A DNA stretch of 64,000 nucleotides from an uncultured Oscillospiraceae bacterium (GCA_949745795.1 CATKAZ010000114.1:31694-95693); one strand, 5' to 3'; numbered from the stretch's first letter, positions 42,462-51,966 are shown. The notes: a model not told the origin generated them from the letters alone. Numbers and translations: made by a program.

Positions 42462-42491
42462 ATTATATGCCGGTAAATTGAACTTGTGTAA
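42462..42491 (-). promoter_or_regulatory. Promoter of the DUF3343-desulfurase operon
   Basis: The minus strand reads TTACAC, 18 bases, TATAAT. The predicted leader is about 95 bases and includes the hairpin at 42379-42421. Confidence 0.55.
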
Positions 42492-42504
42492 TCTAATATA
42501 TTTC

Positions 42505-42990
42505 TTAAATGCCGTGCTGATTTTCAACAAGAATCAGTACGCAGTGTGCTGCCATACCTGAACCGTCACCTGTAAAGCCCATTTTTTCTTCTGTAGTAGC
42601 TTTAACGCTAACCTGTGAAATTTCACATTTACAGGCTTTAGCTATATTTTCTCTCATTTTTTCAATATAAGGGGAAAGCTTTGGAGCCTGCGCTAAAATT
42701 ACAGCGTCAAGATTACCTAGCTTATATCCCCTTTCATTAATTAGTCTATATACATGCTCTAAGAGCTTTATACTATCCGCTCCCTTATATTTTGGATCGT
42801 TATCCGGAAAATGTTTACCAATATCTCCCAGAGCCAACGCTCCTAAAAAAGCGTCCATTACAGCATGTGTAAGAACGTCAGCGTCTGAATGTCCTAAAAG
42901 TCCTTTTTCGTAAGGAATCTCTACTCCTCCTAAAATAAGCTTTCTGTTTTCTGAAAGTCTGTGCACATCGTATCCGTGACCTATTCTCAT
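42505..42990 (-). CDS. ispF: 2-C-methyl-D-erythritol 2,4-cyclodiphosphate synthase
   Basis: A 161-residue trimeric enzyme of the MEP isoprenoid pathway. The start [12 protein letters not shown] holds the Zn-binding Asp and His; [17 protein letters not shown] and the C-terminal [18 protein letters not shown] are family signatures. The ATG at 42990 follows an AGGAGG that lies within the end of ispD. It catalyses the step two after IspD, and the two are adjacent as in many bacteria. Confidence 0.97.
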   Translation of the reverse strand: MRIGHGYDVHRLSENRKLILGGVEIPYEKGLLGHSDADVLTHAVMDAFLGALALGDIGKHFPDNDPKYKGADSIKLLEHVYRLINERGYKLGNLDAVILAQAPKLSPYIEKMRENIAKACKCEISQVSVKATTEEKMGFTGDGSGMAAHCVLILVENQHGI

Positions 42991-42994
42991 TATA

Positions 42995-43672
42995 TTAATC
43001 CTCCTGTAAAAGAAGTTCTGCAATTTTTATATCTTCGGGAGTTGTAATTTTAATATTTTTGTAATCACCAGTTGTCATACAGACCTTAACTCCTATTGCC
43101 TCCATAAGCTGACAGTCATCGGTAAAATCAAGCTCATGCTCAAGGGCAAAGTCTACGCCTTCAAAATAAAGTCTGCGTTTAAAGACCTGCGGCGTTTGCG
43201 TTATATAAAGCGAAGGACGGTGCGGAGTATCTTCAATAAGACCGTCATAAACGATTTTTATAGTATCCTTTATGGGAACACCCAGCACTGCTCCGCCGAA
43301 AACAGAAGCGTCCCTTATCGTCTTTTCAATATGTGCAGGATTTACAAGGGGTCTTGCACCGTCGTGAACGGCAATCATTTCGGTATCGGGACTGATTTTT
43401 CTCAGACCGTTTACAACGCTCTGCTGACGGGTACTGCCGCCCTGTGCAAAGCCGTGAAGCTTTGTAATACCAAGACTATCCGCCGTTTTGCGTATTTCTT
43501 CTTCGTCCTGACCACGGCAGACTACAATTATATCGGAAATGCTTTCACACTCTTGAAATGCGGCAAGAGTACAGCCGATAACGTTTGTTTTTCCAAGGGG
43601 CAGAAGTATTTTATTTACGCCCTGCATACGGCTTGAATTGCCGGCACAGACGATTATTACAGATGTATTCAT
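42995..43672 (-). CDS. ispD: 2-C-methyl-D-erythritol 4-phosphate cytidylyltransferase
   Basis: A 225-residue nucleotidyltransferase: [22 protein letters not shown] (CTP loop), [10 protein letters not shown] and [11 protein letters not shown] are diagnostic. It forms CDP-ME from MEP and CTP. I start at the ATG at 43672, six bases after GGAG; the frame continues upstream without another credible start. It forms an operon with ispF. Confidence 0.97.
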   Translation of the reverse strand: MNTSVIIVCAGNSSRMQGVNKILLPLGKTNVIGCTLAAFQECESISDIIVVCRGQDEEEIRKTADSLGITKLHGFAQGGSTRQQSVVNGLRKISPDTEMIAVHDGARPLVNPAHIEKTIRDASVFGGAVLGVPIKDTIKIVYDGLIEDTPHRPSLYITQTPQVFKRRLYFEGVDFALEHELDFTDDCQLMEAIGVKVCMTTGDYKNIKITTPEDIKIAELLLQED

Positions 43673-43889
43673 TATATTCTCCGTTTTCAAGAATTTTTTG
43701 TTTTTAAATTTTGATATCAATTATAATTATAACATTTTACCGGCTTTATGTAAAGGAAAAGTTTTGGTTTAAGCTTTTGAAAAAGCTTGCGGTTTCTAAA
43801 GGCAGCGCTTGACAAGAGGGGACGCTTTGCAGTTAAAGCGCCCCCTTGTTTTTTCATAATTAAGATTTTCTACTGTCCTTAAAGCGCAT
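43673..43889. other. Intergenic region with a plus-strand terminator-like hairpin
   Basis: This 217-base gap holds an AAGCTTTTGAAAAAGCTT near-palindrome (about 43772-43789) and a GC-rich hairpin (GGGGACGCTTT with AAAGCGCCCCC, about 43818-43844) followed by TTGTTTTTTC on the plus strand. No plus-strand gene leads into it. It looks like a dispersed intergenic element or the end of a small RNA; the minus-strand kor operon lacks a T-run here. Confidence 0.45.
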
Positions 43890-44420
43890 TCAAACGCTCA
43901 TACCGATCTCTACAGCTTTGAGATTAATCCCCAAAAGATTGATCCTCTTAGGAGATATGCATTTTTCCAGTGCCTTTTTAATCGTATCAAATGAAAACAT
44001 ACCGCTTTCCTTAATCATTTTTCCAATTAAAATTATATTTGCAGTACCGTTTATATTATTATCCGTTGCCAGCTGAGTCGCCGGAATATAATGACATTCT
44101 ACTTCTTTTCTATCGCTTTTCAATGAAACGAGTGTACTGTCAATAAACGCCTTTCCCCCCGCCTTTACTTTATTAATAAATTTCTCAAACGACGGCTGAT
44201 TCATCGCCATCATCAAATCAGGCTCAGTTACAAGCGGTGAAGCAATAGGCTCGTCTGAAATACATACGGAACAGTTTGCCGTTCCTCCTCTCATTTCAGG
44301 ACCGTAAGACGGCAGCCAAGAAAGTTCTTTTTTATCCATAAGACCGCAATAAGCCAAAACCTTTCCCGCAAACAAAATACCCTGACCGCCGAAACCTGCA
44401 AGTAAAATTTCCTTATTCAT
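43890..44420 (-). CDS. korC: 2-oxoacid:ferredoxin oxidoreductase, gamma subunit
   Basis: A 176-residue gamma subunit (EILLAGFGGQGILFAGKVLAYCG; SYGPEMRGGTANCSV; ALEKCISPKRINLLGINLKAVEIG). It completes the four-subunit ferredoxin-dependent enzyme, probably acting on 2-oxoglutarate, and overlaps korB by four bases. The same subunits are often annotated as VorA-C for branched 2-oxoacids; context with aconitase and isocitrate dehydrogenase favours 2-oxoglutarate. Confidence 0.9.
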   Translation of the reverse strand: MNKEILLAGFGGQGILFAGKVLAYCGLMDKKELSWLPSYGPEMRGGTANCSVCISDEPIASPLVTEPDLMMAMNQPSFEKFINKVKAGGKAFIDSTLVSLKSDRKEVECHYIPATQLATDNNINGTANIILIGKMIKESGMFSFDTIKKALEKCISPKRINLLGINLKAVEIGMSV

Positions 44421-45172
44421 TTTTTCTCCTCCGTTTCCGTTATATCCTTATATACTCCAAGAGGAAAATAGGGAATGCATTCGGTTCTGAGCCTTTCCAT
44501 AGATTCAACAGGCGTAAGTCCCCAGTTAGTAGGACAAGTCGAAAGAATTTCGACAATAGAAAAGCCTCTGTTATTTTTCTGATTATCAAACGCTTTTCTG
44601 ATAGCGTTTTTCGTTTCCCTTATATGAGGTACGCTGTCTACGGAAGTTCTCTGCGCCAAGGCAACGCCGTCCAGGGCAGAAAGCATCTCACATATTTTCA
44701 CAGGAAATCCGGCGGTTTTAGTGTCACGGCCGTAAGGCGTGGTTTGTGTAATCTGTCCGGGTATGGTGGTTGGAGCCATCTGACCGCCTGTCATACCGTA
44801 AATAGTATTATTAACAAATATGACTACAATGTTTTCGCCTCGTGTTGCACTGTGTACAGTTTCGGCAGTTCCGATAGCCGCAAGGTCGCCGTCTCCCTGA
44901 TAGGTAAAAACATATTTATCAGGCAAAGCTCTCTTAACTCCCGTTGCAACAGCAGGAGCACGTCCGTGGGGAGCTTCTATCATATCGCAGGCAAAGTAAT
45001 CGTATGCCATTACCGAACAGCCTACAGGACACACACCAATCGTATCCCCTTCTATGCCCATTTCGTCGATTACTTCGCATATAAGCCTGTGAATTATTCC
45101 GTGAGTACAGCCCGGACAGTAATGCATTGCCGTATCAATAAGAGATTTAGGTTTTTCAAATACTACTGCCAT
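44417..45172 (-). CDS. korB: 2-oxoacid:ferredoxin oxidoreductase, beta (TPP) subunit
   Basis: A 251-residue thiamine diphosphate subunit: HYCPGCTHGIIHRLI, the GDGD motif (TYQGDGDLAAIGTAE) and NNTIYGMTGGQMAPTT. It decarboxylates the 2-oxoacid and passes electrons to a cluster; Cys in CPGC and CPVGC are candidate ligands. The start overlaps the korA stop by one base. Confidence 0.93.
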   Translation of the reverse strand: MAVVFEKPKSLIDTAMHYCPGCTHGIIHRLICEVIDEMGIEGDTIGVCPVGCSVMAYDYFACDMIEAPHGRAPAVATGVKRALPDKYVFTYQGDGDLAAIGTAETVHSATRGENIVVIFVNNTIYGMTGGQMAPTTIPGQITQTTPYGRDTKTAGFPVKICEMLSALDGVALAQRTSVDSVPHIRETKNAIRKAFDNQKNNRGFSIVEILSTCPTNWGLTPVESMERLRTECIPYFPLGVYKDITETEEKK

Positions 45173-46212
45173 TACTGAGCACCTCCCAGTTTTTTTATTT
45201 CATTAAGTACTTCGTCAGGAGTCGGAACAACACCGCCGGTTCTTCCGTAAAAATGTACGGGGATTTTGCATTCTACAGCAAGCTTTATATCGTCTACCAT
45301 TTGTCCCATACTCATTTCAGTAACAAGAATACTTTTTGCATTTTCTGTAGACTTTTTTATAATTTCGGAGGGGAACGGCCAAAGCGTGATCGGACGCACT
45401 AGTCCTGCCTTTATTCCCATCTCTCTTGCTCTGTGAACGGCAGATTTTGCAATCCTTGCTACAGCGCCGTATGCGGCAACTATAATATCTGCGTCCTCAG
45501 TCATATATGTTTCTGCCTCGGGGCATTCTTCTTTTACGATTTCATAACGTTTAAATCTTTCAAAATTCAGTTTTTCCAGTTGGTCCGCCTGTAAAAACAA
45601 TGAGTTTATAATATTATGGGGACGTTTATTTCCGTGTCCGTTTGTAGCCCACGGTTTGTAAGTCTGATTATTTTGTATTTCCGGAAAGGATACGGGTTCC
45701 ATCATCTGACCTAAAAGACCGTCTGCGAGAATCATTGCAGGCATACGGTATTTATCGGCATTATCAAACGCTTTAATAACCATGTCGACCATTTCCTGAA
45801 CAGACGACGGCGCATATACAAGAAGCTGAAAATCCCCGTGTCCCAAAGCCTTGGTAGCCTGCCAGTAGTCCGACTGTGAAGGCTGAATACCTCCCAGTCC
45901 CGGACCGCCTCTCTGAACATTTATAATAACGCACGGCAAATCACTTCCCGCAATATATGAAACTCCCTCCGATTTCAGGCTTATACCGGGTGAAGATGAA
46001 GAAGTCATAGCTCTTACTCCGGCTGACGCCGCTCCCAAAACCATATTTATAGCTGCAATTTCAGATTCTGCCTGCAAAAACACTCTTCCCTCTTTCGGCA
46101 TTCTCTTTGCCATATATGCGGCAATTTCCGTCTGAGGCGTTATAGGATAACCGAAGTAACAGCGGCAGCCCGCTCTGATAGCAGCTTCGGCAAGGGCTTC
46201 ATTGCCCTTCAT
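45172..46212 (-). CDS. korA: 2-oxoacid:ferredoxin oxidoreductase, alpha subunit
   Basis: A 346-residue alpha subunit, opening MKGNEALAEAAIRAGCRCYFGYPITPQTEI as in KorA/VorB. It carries SSSPGISLKSEGVSYIAGSDLP and VNVQRGGPGLGG-type segments (here IINVQRGGPGLGGIQPSQSDY). I prefer the ATG at 46212 because alignment begins there; a TTG at 46227 is possible. It forms the CoA- and TPP-binding dimer with KorB. Third gene of the kor operon. Confidence 0.92.
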   Translation of the reverse strand: MKGNEALAEAAIRAGCRCYFGYPITPQTEIAAYMAKRMPKEGRVFLQAESEIAAINMVLGAASAGVRAMTSSSSPGISLKSEGVSYIAGSDLPCVIINVQRGGPGLGGIQPSQSDYWQATKALGHGDFQLLVYAPSSVQEMVDMVIKAFDNADKYRMPAMILADGLLGQMMEPVSFPEIQNNQTYKPWATNGHGNKRPHNIINSLFLQADQLEKLNFERFKRYEIVKEECPEAETYMTEDADIIVAAYGAVARIAKSAVHRAREMGIKAGLVRPITLWPFPSEIIKKSTENAKSILVTEMSMGQMVDDIKLAVECKIPVHFYGRTGGVVPTPDEVLNEIKKLGGAQ

Positions 46213-46241
46213 TAAATTTCTTTCCAATCAAAAAACTTCCT

Positions 46242-46457
46242 TTATTCTTTATATTTGCTGACTTTTATAGCACAGTCCGGACATATTAAAGCGCACATCG
46301 CACAGCTTACACATGCTTCCTGATCTATGCATGCCGCAGTAAAATAACCCTTACTGTTTCTTGCATCTTTCTGAATAACTACAATTTTTTTAGGACAGGC
46401 TGTGGTACACAGTCCGCATCCCTTGCATTTATCCGAAAGTACTTCCATTTTTTTCAT
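46242..46457 (-). CDS. korD: 2-oxoacid:ferredoxin oxidoreductase, ferredoxin-like delta subunit
   Basis: A 71-residue ferredoxin with two CxxCxxCxxxCP clusters (CKGCGLCTTACP and CVSCAMCALICP), holding two [4Fe-4S] centres that carry electrons from the TPP subunit to external ferredoxin. An AAGGAG site precedes it. It heads the four kor subunit genes. Confidence 0.93.
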   Translation of the reverse strand: MKKMEVLSDKCKGCGLCTTACPKKIVVIQKDARNSKGYFTAACIDQEACVSCAMCALICPDCAIKVSKYKE

Positions 46458-46475
46458 AAATAAAAATCTCCTTTC

Positions 46476-47129
46476 TTATATTTCCCACAAAGGCTTTACA
46501 AACAGTTCAACTTCTGTTTTAGGAGAAATATTTATATCAATTCCCTTTCTGTAAGCGGTAAATACAAGAGGAAGTCCCGTTTCCTCCGAAATTTTAACTG
46601 CAAATTCATGAGACTCTTCTATTTCTTCGGCAGAAGTTTCATAACCAAGTGATGAATTATTAATAATTCCCGTATGTTTTATCCTTGCCGCCTGTTCAAT
46701 TTCATACATAAGCTGTACTGCCTCTGCCGGAGTTTTGGTAAGATACCTATAACAGTTTATGACATACAGCATGTCCGTCTGTTCCTTCATTGATTCAATC
46801 AGCGGAGCATATCTGCCAAGGGCATAAGCTCCGGCGTCATCACCGCCGACGTCTATTACAGTATAGCTGCTGTCGGAAATTATTCTTTCCATATCAAAAT
46901 TAACCGCAGGAATATCAAGATTGCTTCCGGCGTACATAGGGGCAATCATTTCTATTTTGTTTTTTTTCAAAAGATTCGGAAAATCCGAAGTTCTGAAGTA
47001 TGGATTTACTATATCAAGATCCACAATGGATACTTTTTTATTGTTCTGTGCCAGTCTAAGAGCGGTATTAATTGCAATTGTAGTTTTTCCGCTGCCATAA
47101 TGACCGGTGATAATATTAATCTTATTCAT
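46476..47129 (-). CDS. P-loop ATPase of the MinD/CobQ type
   Basis: A 217-residue NTP-binding protein with a Walker A GHYGSGKTTIA (about 8-18), a DLDIVNPYFR segment and TVIDVGGDDAGAYALG in the Walker B position. It lacks the deviant-lysine pattern of ParA. It is first in the operon with korDABC, so it may help assemble clusters or the complex; this is inferred from position only. I start at the ATG at 47129; AGGAG lies 15 bases upstream, a little far. Confidence 0.75.
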   Translation of the reverse strand: MNKINIITGHYGSGKTTIAINTALRLAQNNKKVSIVDLDIVNPYFRTSDFPNLLKKNKIEMIAPMYAGSNLDIPAVNFDMERIISDSSYTVIDVGGDDAGAYALGRYAPLIESMKEQTDMLYVINCYRYLTKTPAEAVQLMYEIEQAARIKHTGIINNSSLGYETSAEEIEESHEFAVKISEETGLPLVFTAYRKGIDINISPKTEVELFVKPLWEI

Positions 47130-47192
47130 ATGCTTATTATAGCTCTCCTGTGAGCAGTTATTCTGTCGAAACAACAATAGTTCCTAATTTTC

Positions 47193-47220
47193 ATTATAGC
47201 ACAAAAAACCTTTAAATCAA
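47193..47220 (-). promoter_or_regulatory. Promoter of the P-loop ATPase-korDABC operon
   Basis: The minus strand reads TTGATT, 16 bases, TATAAT, about 65 bases before the start. Confidence 0.7.
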
Positions 47221-47320
47221 TAGAAAAATTTAAATTTCACAGTTTTTTCACTATGTTTGATTAAATTTTAACTTTTATATTTAAATATTATTATGCAAAA
47301 ACACATAAATTGTGATTTTC

Positions 47321-47350
47321 TTGACAAACACCATGTATTTGATGTAAAAT
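47321..47350 (+). promoter_or_regulatory. Promoter of the aconitase operon
   Basis: TTGACA, 18 bases, TAAAAT, 32 bases before the start codon, divergent from the kor promoter about 100 bases away. Confidence 0.65.
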
Positions 47351-47381
47351 ATAATAGATAAACTTGAAAGGACTGATTGCA

Positions 47382-49319
47382 ATGGGTTTAACATTAACTG
47401 AAAAAATATTAAAGGCTCACCTTGTCGACGGTGAAATGGTAAAAGGAAAAGAAATAGGAATAAAAATCGACCAGACTCTAACTCAGGACGCTACTGGTAC
47501 AATGGCTTATCTTGAATTTGAAGCTATGGGAGTTCCGAGAGTAAAAACCGAAAGAAGCGTTGCGTACATAGACCACAATACTCTTCAAAACGGCTTTGAA
47601 AATGCCGATGACCACAGATTTATCGGCAGTGTTGCAAAGAAACACGGTATTTATTTTTCTCGTCCGGGCAACGGCATCTGCCATCAGGTTCATTTGGAAC
47701 GTTTTGGTATCCCGGGAAAAACTCTTATCGGTTCTGACAGCCATACGCCTACCGGCGGCGGTATAGGTATGATTGCAATCGGTGCAGGCGGTCTTGACGT
47801 TGCCGTTGCAATGGGCGGCGGAGCTTATTACATTACATGTCCTAAGGTAGTTAAAGTGGAGCTTAAAGGCAAGCTTTCCCCTTGGGTAGCTGCAAAGGAC
47901 GTTATTCTCGAAGTTTTAAGACGTCTTTCTGTTAAAGGCGGCGTAGGTAAGGTAATCGAATACTGCGGCGAAGGTGTTAAAACACTTTCAGTACCTGAAA
48001 GAGCTACAATTACAAACATGGGCGCTGAACTGGGAGCAACAACATCAATTTTCCCGTCCGATGAAATAACAAGAGAATTCTTAAAGGCTCAGCAGAGAGA
48101 AGACGTATGGACAGAGCTTTCAGCCGACGCTGACGCAGTTTATGACGAAGAGCTTACAATTAATTTAAGCGAACTCGAACCGCTTGCCGCTTGTCCTCAT
48201 TCTCCCGACAATGTAAAATCTGTAAATGAAATCGGAAAAATCAAAATCGATCAGGTTTGTATCGGTTCATGTACAAACTCGTCTCTTATGGACATGCTCA
48301 AGGTAGCCCACATCTTAAAGGGCAGAACTGTTCATCCCGACGTTTCTCTTTCAATTGCTCCGGGTTCTAAACAGGTTCTGAATATGCTTGCCGAAAACGG
48401 CGCTCTTTCTATTATGATTGACGCAGGTGCAAGAATTCTCGAAAGTGCATGCGGTCCTTGCATAGGTATGGGACAGTCTCCTAACTCAAAGGGTATTTCC
48501 TTAAGAACCTTTAACAGAAACTTTGAAGGACGTTCCGGTACAAAGGACGGTCAGATTTATCTGGTATCTCCTGAAGTTGCCGCAGCTTCCGCTGTTGCAG
48601 GCGTTTTCACAGATCCGAGAGAACTGGGCGACATGCCTGAATTCAAACTTCCGGAAGTATTCAAAATCAACGACAATATGGTAGTACCTCCAATCGCAGA
48701 AACAGAAATGGACAGCGTTGAAATCTTAAGAGGACCAAACATAAAGCCTTTCCCTGAAACATCTCCTCTTGACGCTTCAATTGACGCAGGCGTTTCACTT
48801 AAAGTCGGCGACAACATCACAACAGACCATATTATGCCTGCCGGCGCAAAGATTCTTCCTCTTCGTTCAAATATTCCCGCTATTTCACAGCACTGCTTTA
48901 CAATCTGCGACGAACAGTTCCCGTCAAGAGCCAAGGAAATGGGCAAGAGCATAATCGTAGGCGGTTCAAACTACGGTCAGGGTTCTTCAAGAGAACATGC
49001 CGCACTCGCTCCTCTTTATCTCGGCATCAAGGCAGTACTGGTTAAATCATTTGCAAGAATCCACAGAGCAAATCTTATAAATGCCGGAATTTTACCGCTT
49101 ACATTCGTAAACGAAGCTGATTATGACGCTATTTCACAGGGCGACGAACTGGTACTTGACAATGTAAGAGCAGAAATCGAAGCGGGCAAATCCGAGCTTA
49201 CTGTTATTAACAAGACAACAGGTAAGGAAATCCCCGTACTTTGCGAACTCAGCGGACGTACAAAGGATATTATCCTTGCTGGCGGTCTCCTTGACTATAC
49301 AAGAGAGTCTATGAAGTAA
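47382..49319 (+). CDS. acn: Aconitate hydratase
   Basis: A 645-residue aconitase of the short anaerobe type that converts citrate to isocitrate. The [4Fe-4S] ligands are Cys297 (CIGSCTNS), Cys357 and Cys360 (CGPCIGMG). SDSHTPTGGGIGMIAIGAGG, and the C-terminal swivel with ITTDHIMPAG and GSNYGQGSSREHAAL are intact. The ATG at 47382 has AAAGGA at good spacing; an in-frame TTG at 47364 is rejected. It shares an operon with isocitrate dehydrogenase, three genes on. Confidence 0.97.
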   Translation: MGLTLTEKILKAHLVDGEMVKGKEIGIKIDQTLTQDATGTMAYLEFEAMGVPRVKTERSVAYIDHNTLQNGFENADDHRFIGSVAKKHGIYFSRPGNGICHQVHLERFGIPGKTLIGSDSHTPTGGGIGMIAIGAGGLDVAVAMGGGAYYITCPKVVKVELKGKLSPWVAAKDVILEVLRRLSVKGGVGKVIEYCGEGVKTLSVPERATITNMGAELGATTSIFPSDEITREFLKAQQREDVWTELSADADAVYDEELTINLSELEPLAACPHSPDNVKSVNEIGKIKIDQVCIGSCTNSSLMDMLKVAHILKGRTVHPDVSLSIAPGSKQVLNMLAENGALSIMIDAGARILESACGPCIGMGQSPNSKGISLRTFNRNFEGRSGTKDGQIYLVSPEVAAASAVAGVFTDPRELGDMPEFKLPEVFKINDNMVVPPIAETEMDSVEILRGPNIKPFPETSPLDASIDAGVSLKVGDNITTDHIMPAGAKILPLRSNIPAISQHCFTICDEQFPSRAKEMGKSIIVGGSNYGQGSSREHAALAPLYLGIKAVLVKSFARIHRANLINAGILPLTFVNEADYDAISQGDELVLDNVRAEIEAGKSELTVINKTTGKEIPVLCELSGRTKDIILAGGLLDYTRESMK

Positions 49320-49321
49320 TA

Positions 49322-50092
49322 ATGGCTATTGACATATCAAACAGACGGGACGGTCCTATAAGACGTGTGACCATAGCTTCTCAAAGAAAAAAAGGGCTGT
49401 CCTCAGACGCTTTAAAGCTTATTGCCGTAATTGCAATGGTTATCGACCATATTGCTTGGTTATTTATCCCCTTCGGCAGCATTGCCGGACAAATTATGCA
49501 TGTTATCGGGCGGCTTACCGCTCCGATAATGTGTTTTATGATTGCAGAGGGCTATTACAAAACCAGTAACGTAAAAAAATACGCTCAGAGACTTGGAATA
49601 TTCGCCCTGCTGTCGCATATTCCGTACACTTATTTTCATACGGGAAAGTTTGAAATTATCAGTACTACAAGCGTAATCTTTACCCTTTTTATGGGACTGA
49701 TCGCATTAATTATTCGAGACAGTACTAAATATGAAACATCTGTAAAAAATATAATAATTCTTCTGATATGCCTCGTATCTATGATCGGCGACTGGGGCGG
49801 AATTGCAGTTGTATGGATTTTAATTTTTGGCAGCAGACACTATTCCGTAAAAACTCAAATGCAGTATTTCTGTATTTCTACCGCAGTTATGATCGTTTTG
49901 AATATAATATTCAATGCAGTTAACGGCTGTTGGTACAATAATCTCTTTCAGCTTGGCATATTTCTCGCCGTACCGTTACTCATGCACTACAATGAAATCA
50001 GACGAAGCGGAAAATCCTATAAGTGGTTTTTCTATATTTTCTATCCGGCTCATCTTTTGCTGCTTACCGTAATCAGATACGTTACATTATAA
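49322..50092 (+). CDS. TraX-family integral membrane protein
   Basis: A 256-residue protein with about seven membrane helices and the TraX pattern (LKLIAVIAMVIDHIAWLFIP; RLTAPIMCFMIAEGYYKT; FALLSHIPYTYFH). TraX acetylates F-pilin, and chromosomal homologues in Firmicutes are presumed acyltransferases of unknown substrate. It starts two bases after the aconitase stop, so expression is tied to a TCA enzyme for no clear biochemical reason. The next gene follows 12 bases later. Confidence 0.9.
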   Translation: MAIDISNRRDGPIRRVTIASQRKKGLSSDALKLIAVIAMVIDHIAWLFIPFGSIAGQIMHVIGRLTAPIMCFMIAEGYYKTSNVKKYAQRLGIFALLSHIPYTYFHTGKFEIISTTSVIFTLFMGLIALIIRDSTKYETSVKNIIILLICLVSMIGDWGGIAVVWILIFGSRHYSVKTQMQYFCISTAVMIVLNIIFNAVNGCWYNNLFQLGIFLAVPLLMHYNEIRRSGKSYKWFFYIFYPAHLLLLTVIRYVTL

Positions 50093-50104
50093 AAGGAGAA
50101 TTTT

Positions 50105-50593
50105 ATGGGACTTTTGGGAAGATTATTTAAAACCGACAAAAATGAAAATGAAAAAAAGGACCTTTCATACATTTGCAAAATTACGGAATTAATAACCGAT
50201 AATAATTCCGATATAATAAATGCATTAAGAGAAAATATTATGCAAAGTAATTCCGACAATGATTGCTGGCTGGGCATGGTTAATCTGCTGAACGAGAAAA
50301 ATTATGCGTTTGATATTGATTATAAATGTGAACTCGAAGACTTTTTATGGGCATTGGAACAGTTAAAGACTTACAGCCTTATAGACATTGACCTTTCTTC
50401 GCTAAATCTCAACGAAAATGAAAATATTGAAGCATGGGGCGAAGAAATCAATACGGCTTTAGGCGGCAGAGCATATATATGCATGATAGATATTGACAGC
50501 GACAGCTATAATATCATTATAGTCAACGCTGAAGCATGTGAAAAAATTTCCCGTATTGCTCATAACAACGGACATATGATCGAAGATTTTTAG
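50105..50593 (+). CDS. DUF6630-like protein
   Basis: A 162-residue acidic soluble protein. The core CELEDFLWALEQL followed by IDIDSDSYNIIIVNAEACEKI resembles the DUF6630 family, which has no known function. It has no signal peptide or membrane segment. It is the third gene of the aconitase operon, between traX-like and icd genes, with a 45-base gap before icd. The assignment to DUF6630 is from memory of the pattern. Confidence 0.55.
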   Translation: MGLLGRLFKTDKNENEKKDLSYICKITELITDNNSDIINALRENIMQSNSDNDCWLGMVNLLNEKNYAFDIDYKCELEDFLWALEQLKTYSLIDIDLSSLNLNENENIEAWGEEINTALGGRAYICMIDIDSDSYNIIIVNAEACEKISRIAHNNGHMIEDF

Positions 50594-50638
50594 AACTGAT
50601 ATAAACATATACAGTTTCGTAAACAAGGAGGAAAAACA

Positions 50639-51850
50639 ATGGCAAAAATTCAAATGAAAACACCGCTGGTCGAAATGGACGGAGACGAGATGACACGAAT
50701 CCTTTGGAAGTGGATCAAAGATATCCTTCTCGAACCTTATATTGACTTGAACACCGAATACTATGACCTTGGTCTTGAGTACAGGGAAAAAACAAAGGAT
50801 AAAGTTACTTTCGACAGTGCAGAAGCTACAAAAAAATACGGAGTAGCCGTTAAATGCGCAACAATTACTCCGAATGCAGCAAGAATGCCCGAATATAATC
50901 TGACTGAAATGTGGAAGTCCCCTAACGGCACTATCAGAGCAATTCTGGACGGTACTGTATTCAGAACGCCTATTCTCGTTAAGGGAATCACGCCTTATAT
51001 CCCTACATGGACTAATCCTATTACTATTGCCCGTCATGCATACGGCGATGTTTACAAAAATACTGAAATGCAGGTTAAAGGCGGCGGTAAGGCTGAGCTC
51101 GTTTTCACAGATAAAAACGGAAACGAAACAAGACAGACTATCCATGAATTTGACGGAGACGGTATTATTCAGGGTCTTCACAACATTGATAAGAGTATCG
51201 AAGGCTTTGCAAAATCCTGCTTTAATTACGCTCTTGATACAAAGCAGGACGTTTGGTTTGCTACAAAGGACACAATTTCTAAAAAATATGACCACAGATT
51301 CAAGGATATCTTCCAGGAAATTTTTGACGCAGAATATAAAGAAAAGTTTGAAGCGGCAGGCATTGAGTATTTCTATACACTTATTGACGACGCAGTTGCT
51401 AGAGTTATCCGTTCAAACGGGGGCTACATCTGGGCATGTAAAAATTATGACGGTGATGTTATGTCAGATATGGTTTCAACCGCATTCGGAAGTCTGGCAA
51501 TGATGACCTCTGTTCTGGTTTCTCCTGACGGCGTATATGAATATGAAGCCGCTCACGGAACAGTTCAAAGACATTATTACAAGTACTTAAAGGGTGAAGA
51601 AACATCTACAAATTCTGTTGCAACTATTTTTGCATGGAGCGGCGCTCTTAGAAAAAGAGGCGAGCTTGACGGTAACAATGAGCTTATGACTTTTGCCGAC
51701 AAGCTTGAAAAGGCAACAATTCAAACAATTGAAGACGGCGTTATGACAGGTGACCTTTATCTTCTTTCCGATCTTGAAAACAAAAAGAAGGTTGATTCTA
51801 AAACATTCCTTGAAGAAATTAACAACAGACTTTCTGTTCTTATGAAATAA
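50639..51850 (+). CDS. icd: NADP-dependent isocitrate dehydrogenase (type II, eukaryotic-like)
   Basis: A 403-residue enzyme of the IDH1-like class: [53 protein letters not shown] (Ser and Arg substrate site), [10 protein letters not shown] (metal Asp residues) and [12 protein letters not shown]. It makes 2-oxoglutarate and NADPH from isocitrate. With aconitase upstream and korDABC across the promoter, it forms the oxidative branch to 2-oxoglutarate and glutamate. GGAGG precedes the start. Confidence 0.98.
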   Translation: MAKIQMKTPLVEMDGDEMTRILWKWIKDILLEPYIDLNTEYYDLGLEYREKTKDKVTFDSAEATKKYGVAVKCATITPNAARMPEYNLTEMWKSPNGTIRAILDGTVFRTPILVKGITPYIPTWTNPITIARHAYGDVYKNTEMQVKGGGKAELVFTDKNGNETRQTIHEFDGDGIIQGLHNIDKSIEGFAKSCFNYALDTKQDVWFATKDTISKKYDHRFKDIFQEIFDAEYKEKFEAAGIEYFYTLIDDAVARVIRSNGGYIWACKNYDGDVMSDMVSTAFGSLAMMTSVLVSPDGVYEYEAAHGTVQRHYYKYLKGEETSTNSVATIFAWSGALRKRGELDGNNELMTFADKLEKATIQTIEDGVMTGDLYLLSDLENKKKVDSKTFLEEINNRLSVLMK

Positions 51851-51881
51851 AATAAATAATAGAGATATAATTAAAAAATTT

Positions 51882-51952
51882 CGGCTGCCGCAGCCGTAAA
51901 AAGCGGAAACCGCAGTGTATTCCGAATACAATATTCGGAATACAGTTTGCGG
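51882..51952 (+). promoter_or_regulatory. Tandem, partly exclusive hairpins in the rex leader
   Basis: Three hairpins follow one another: CGGCTG/CAGCCG (51882-51896), GCGG/CCGC (51903-51913), and a large one with 13-bp perfect arms TGTATTCCGAATA/TATTCGGAATACA (51916-51928, 51932-51944) extended by CCGCA/TGCGG. The CCGC at 51910 can pair either way, so the last two structures compete. They lie directly before the rex ribosome-binding site; none ends in a T-run. Confidence 0.6.
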
Positions 51953-51966
51953 CGGTGGAGATAGAT

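Noticed and set aside
44624-45178. 184-codon plus-strand frame opposite korB, and similar long antisense frames elsewhere (43136-43636, 50459-51295, 30851-31462)
   Set aside because: They lie wholly antisense to well-identified enzymes, lack ribosome-binding sites and have the Cys/Phe/Tyr-rich composition expected of reversed coding DNA.
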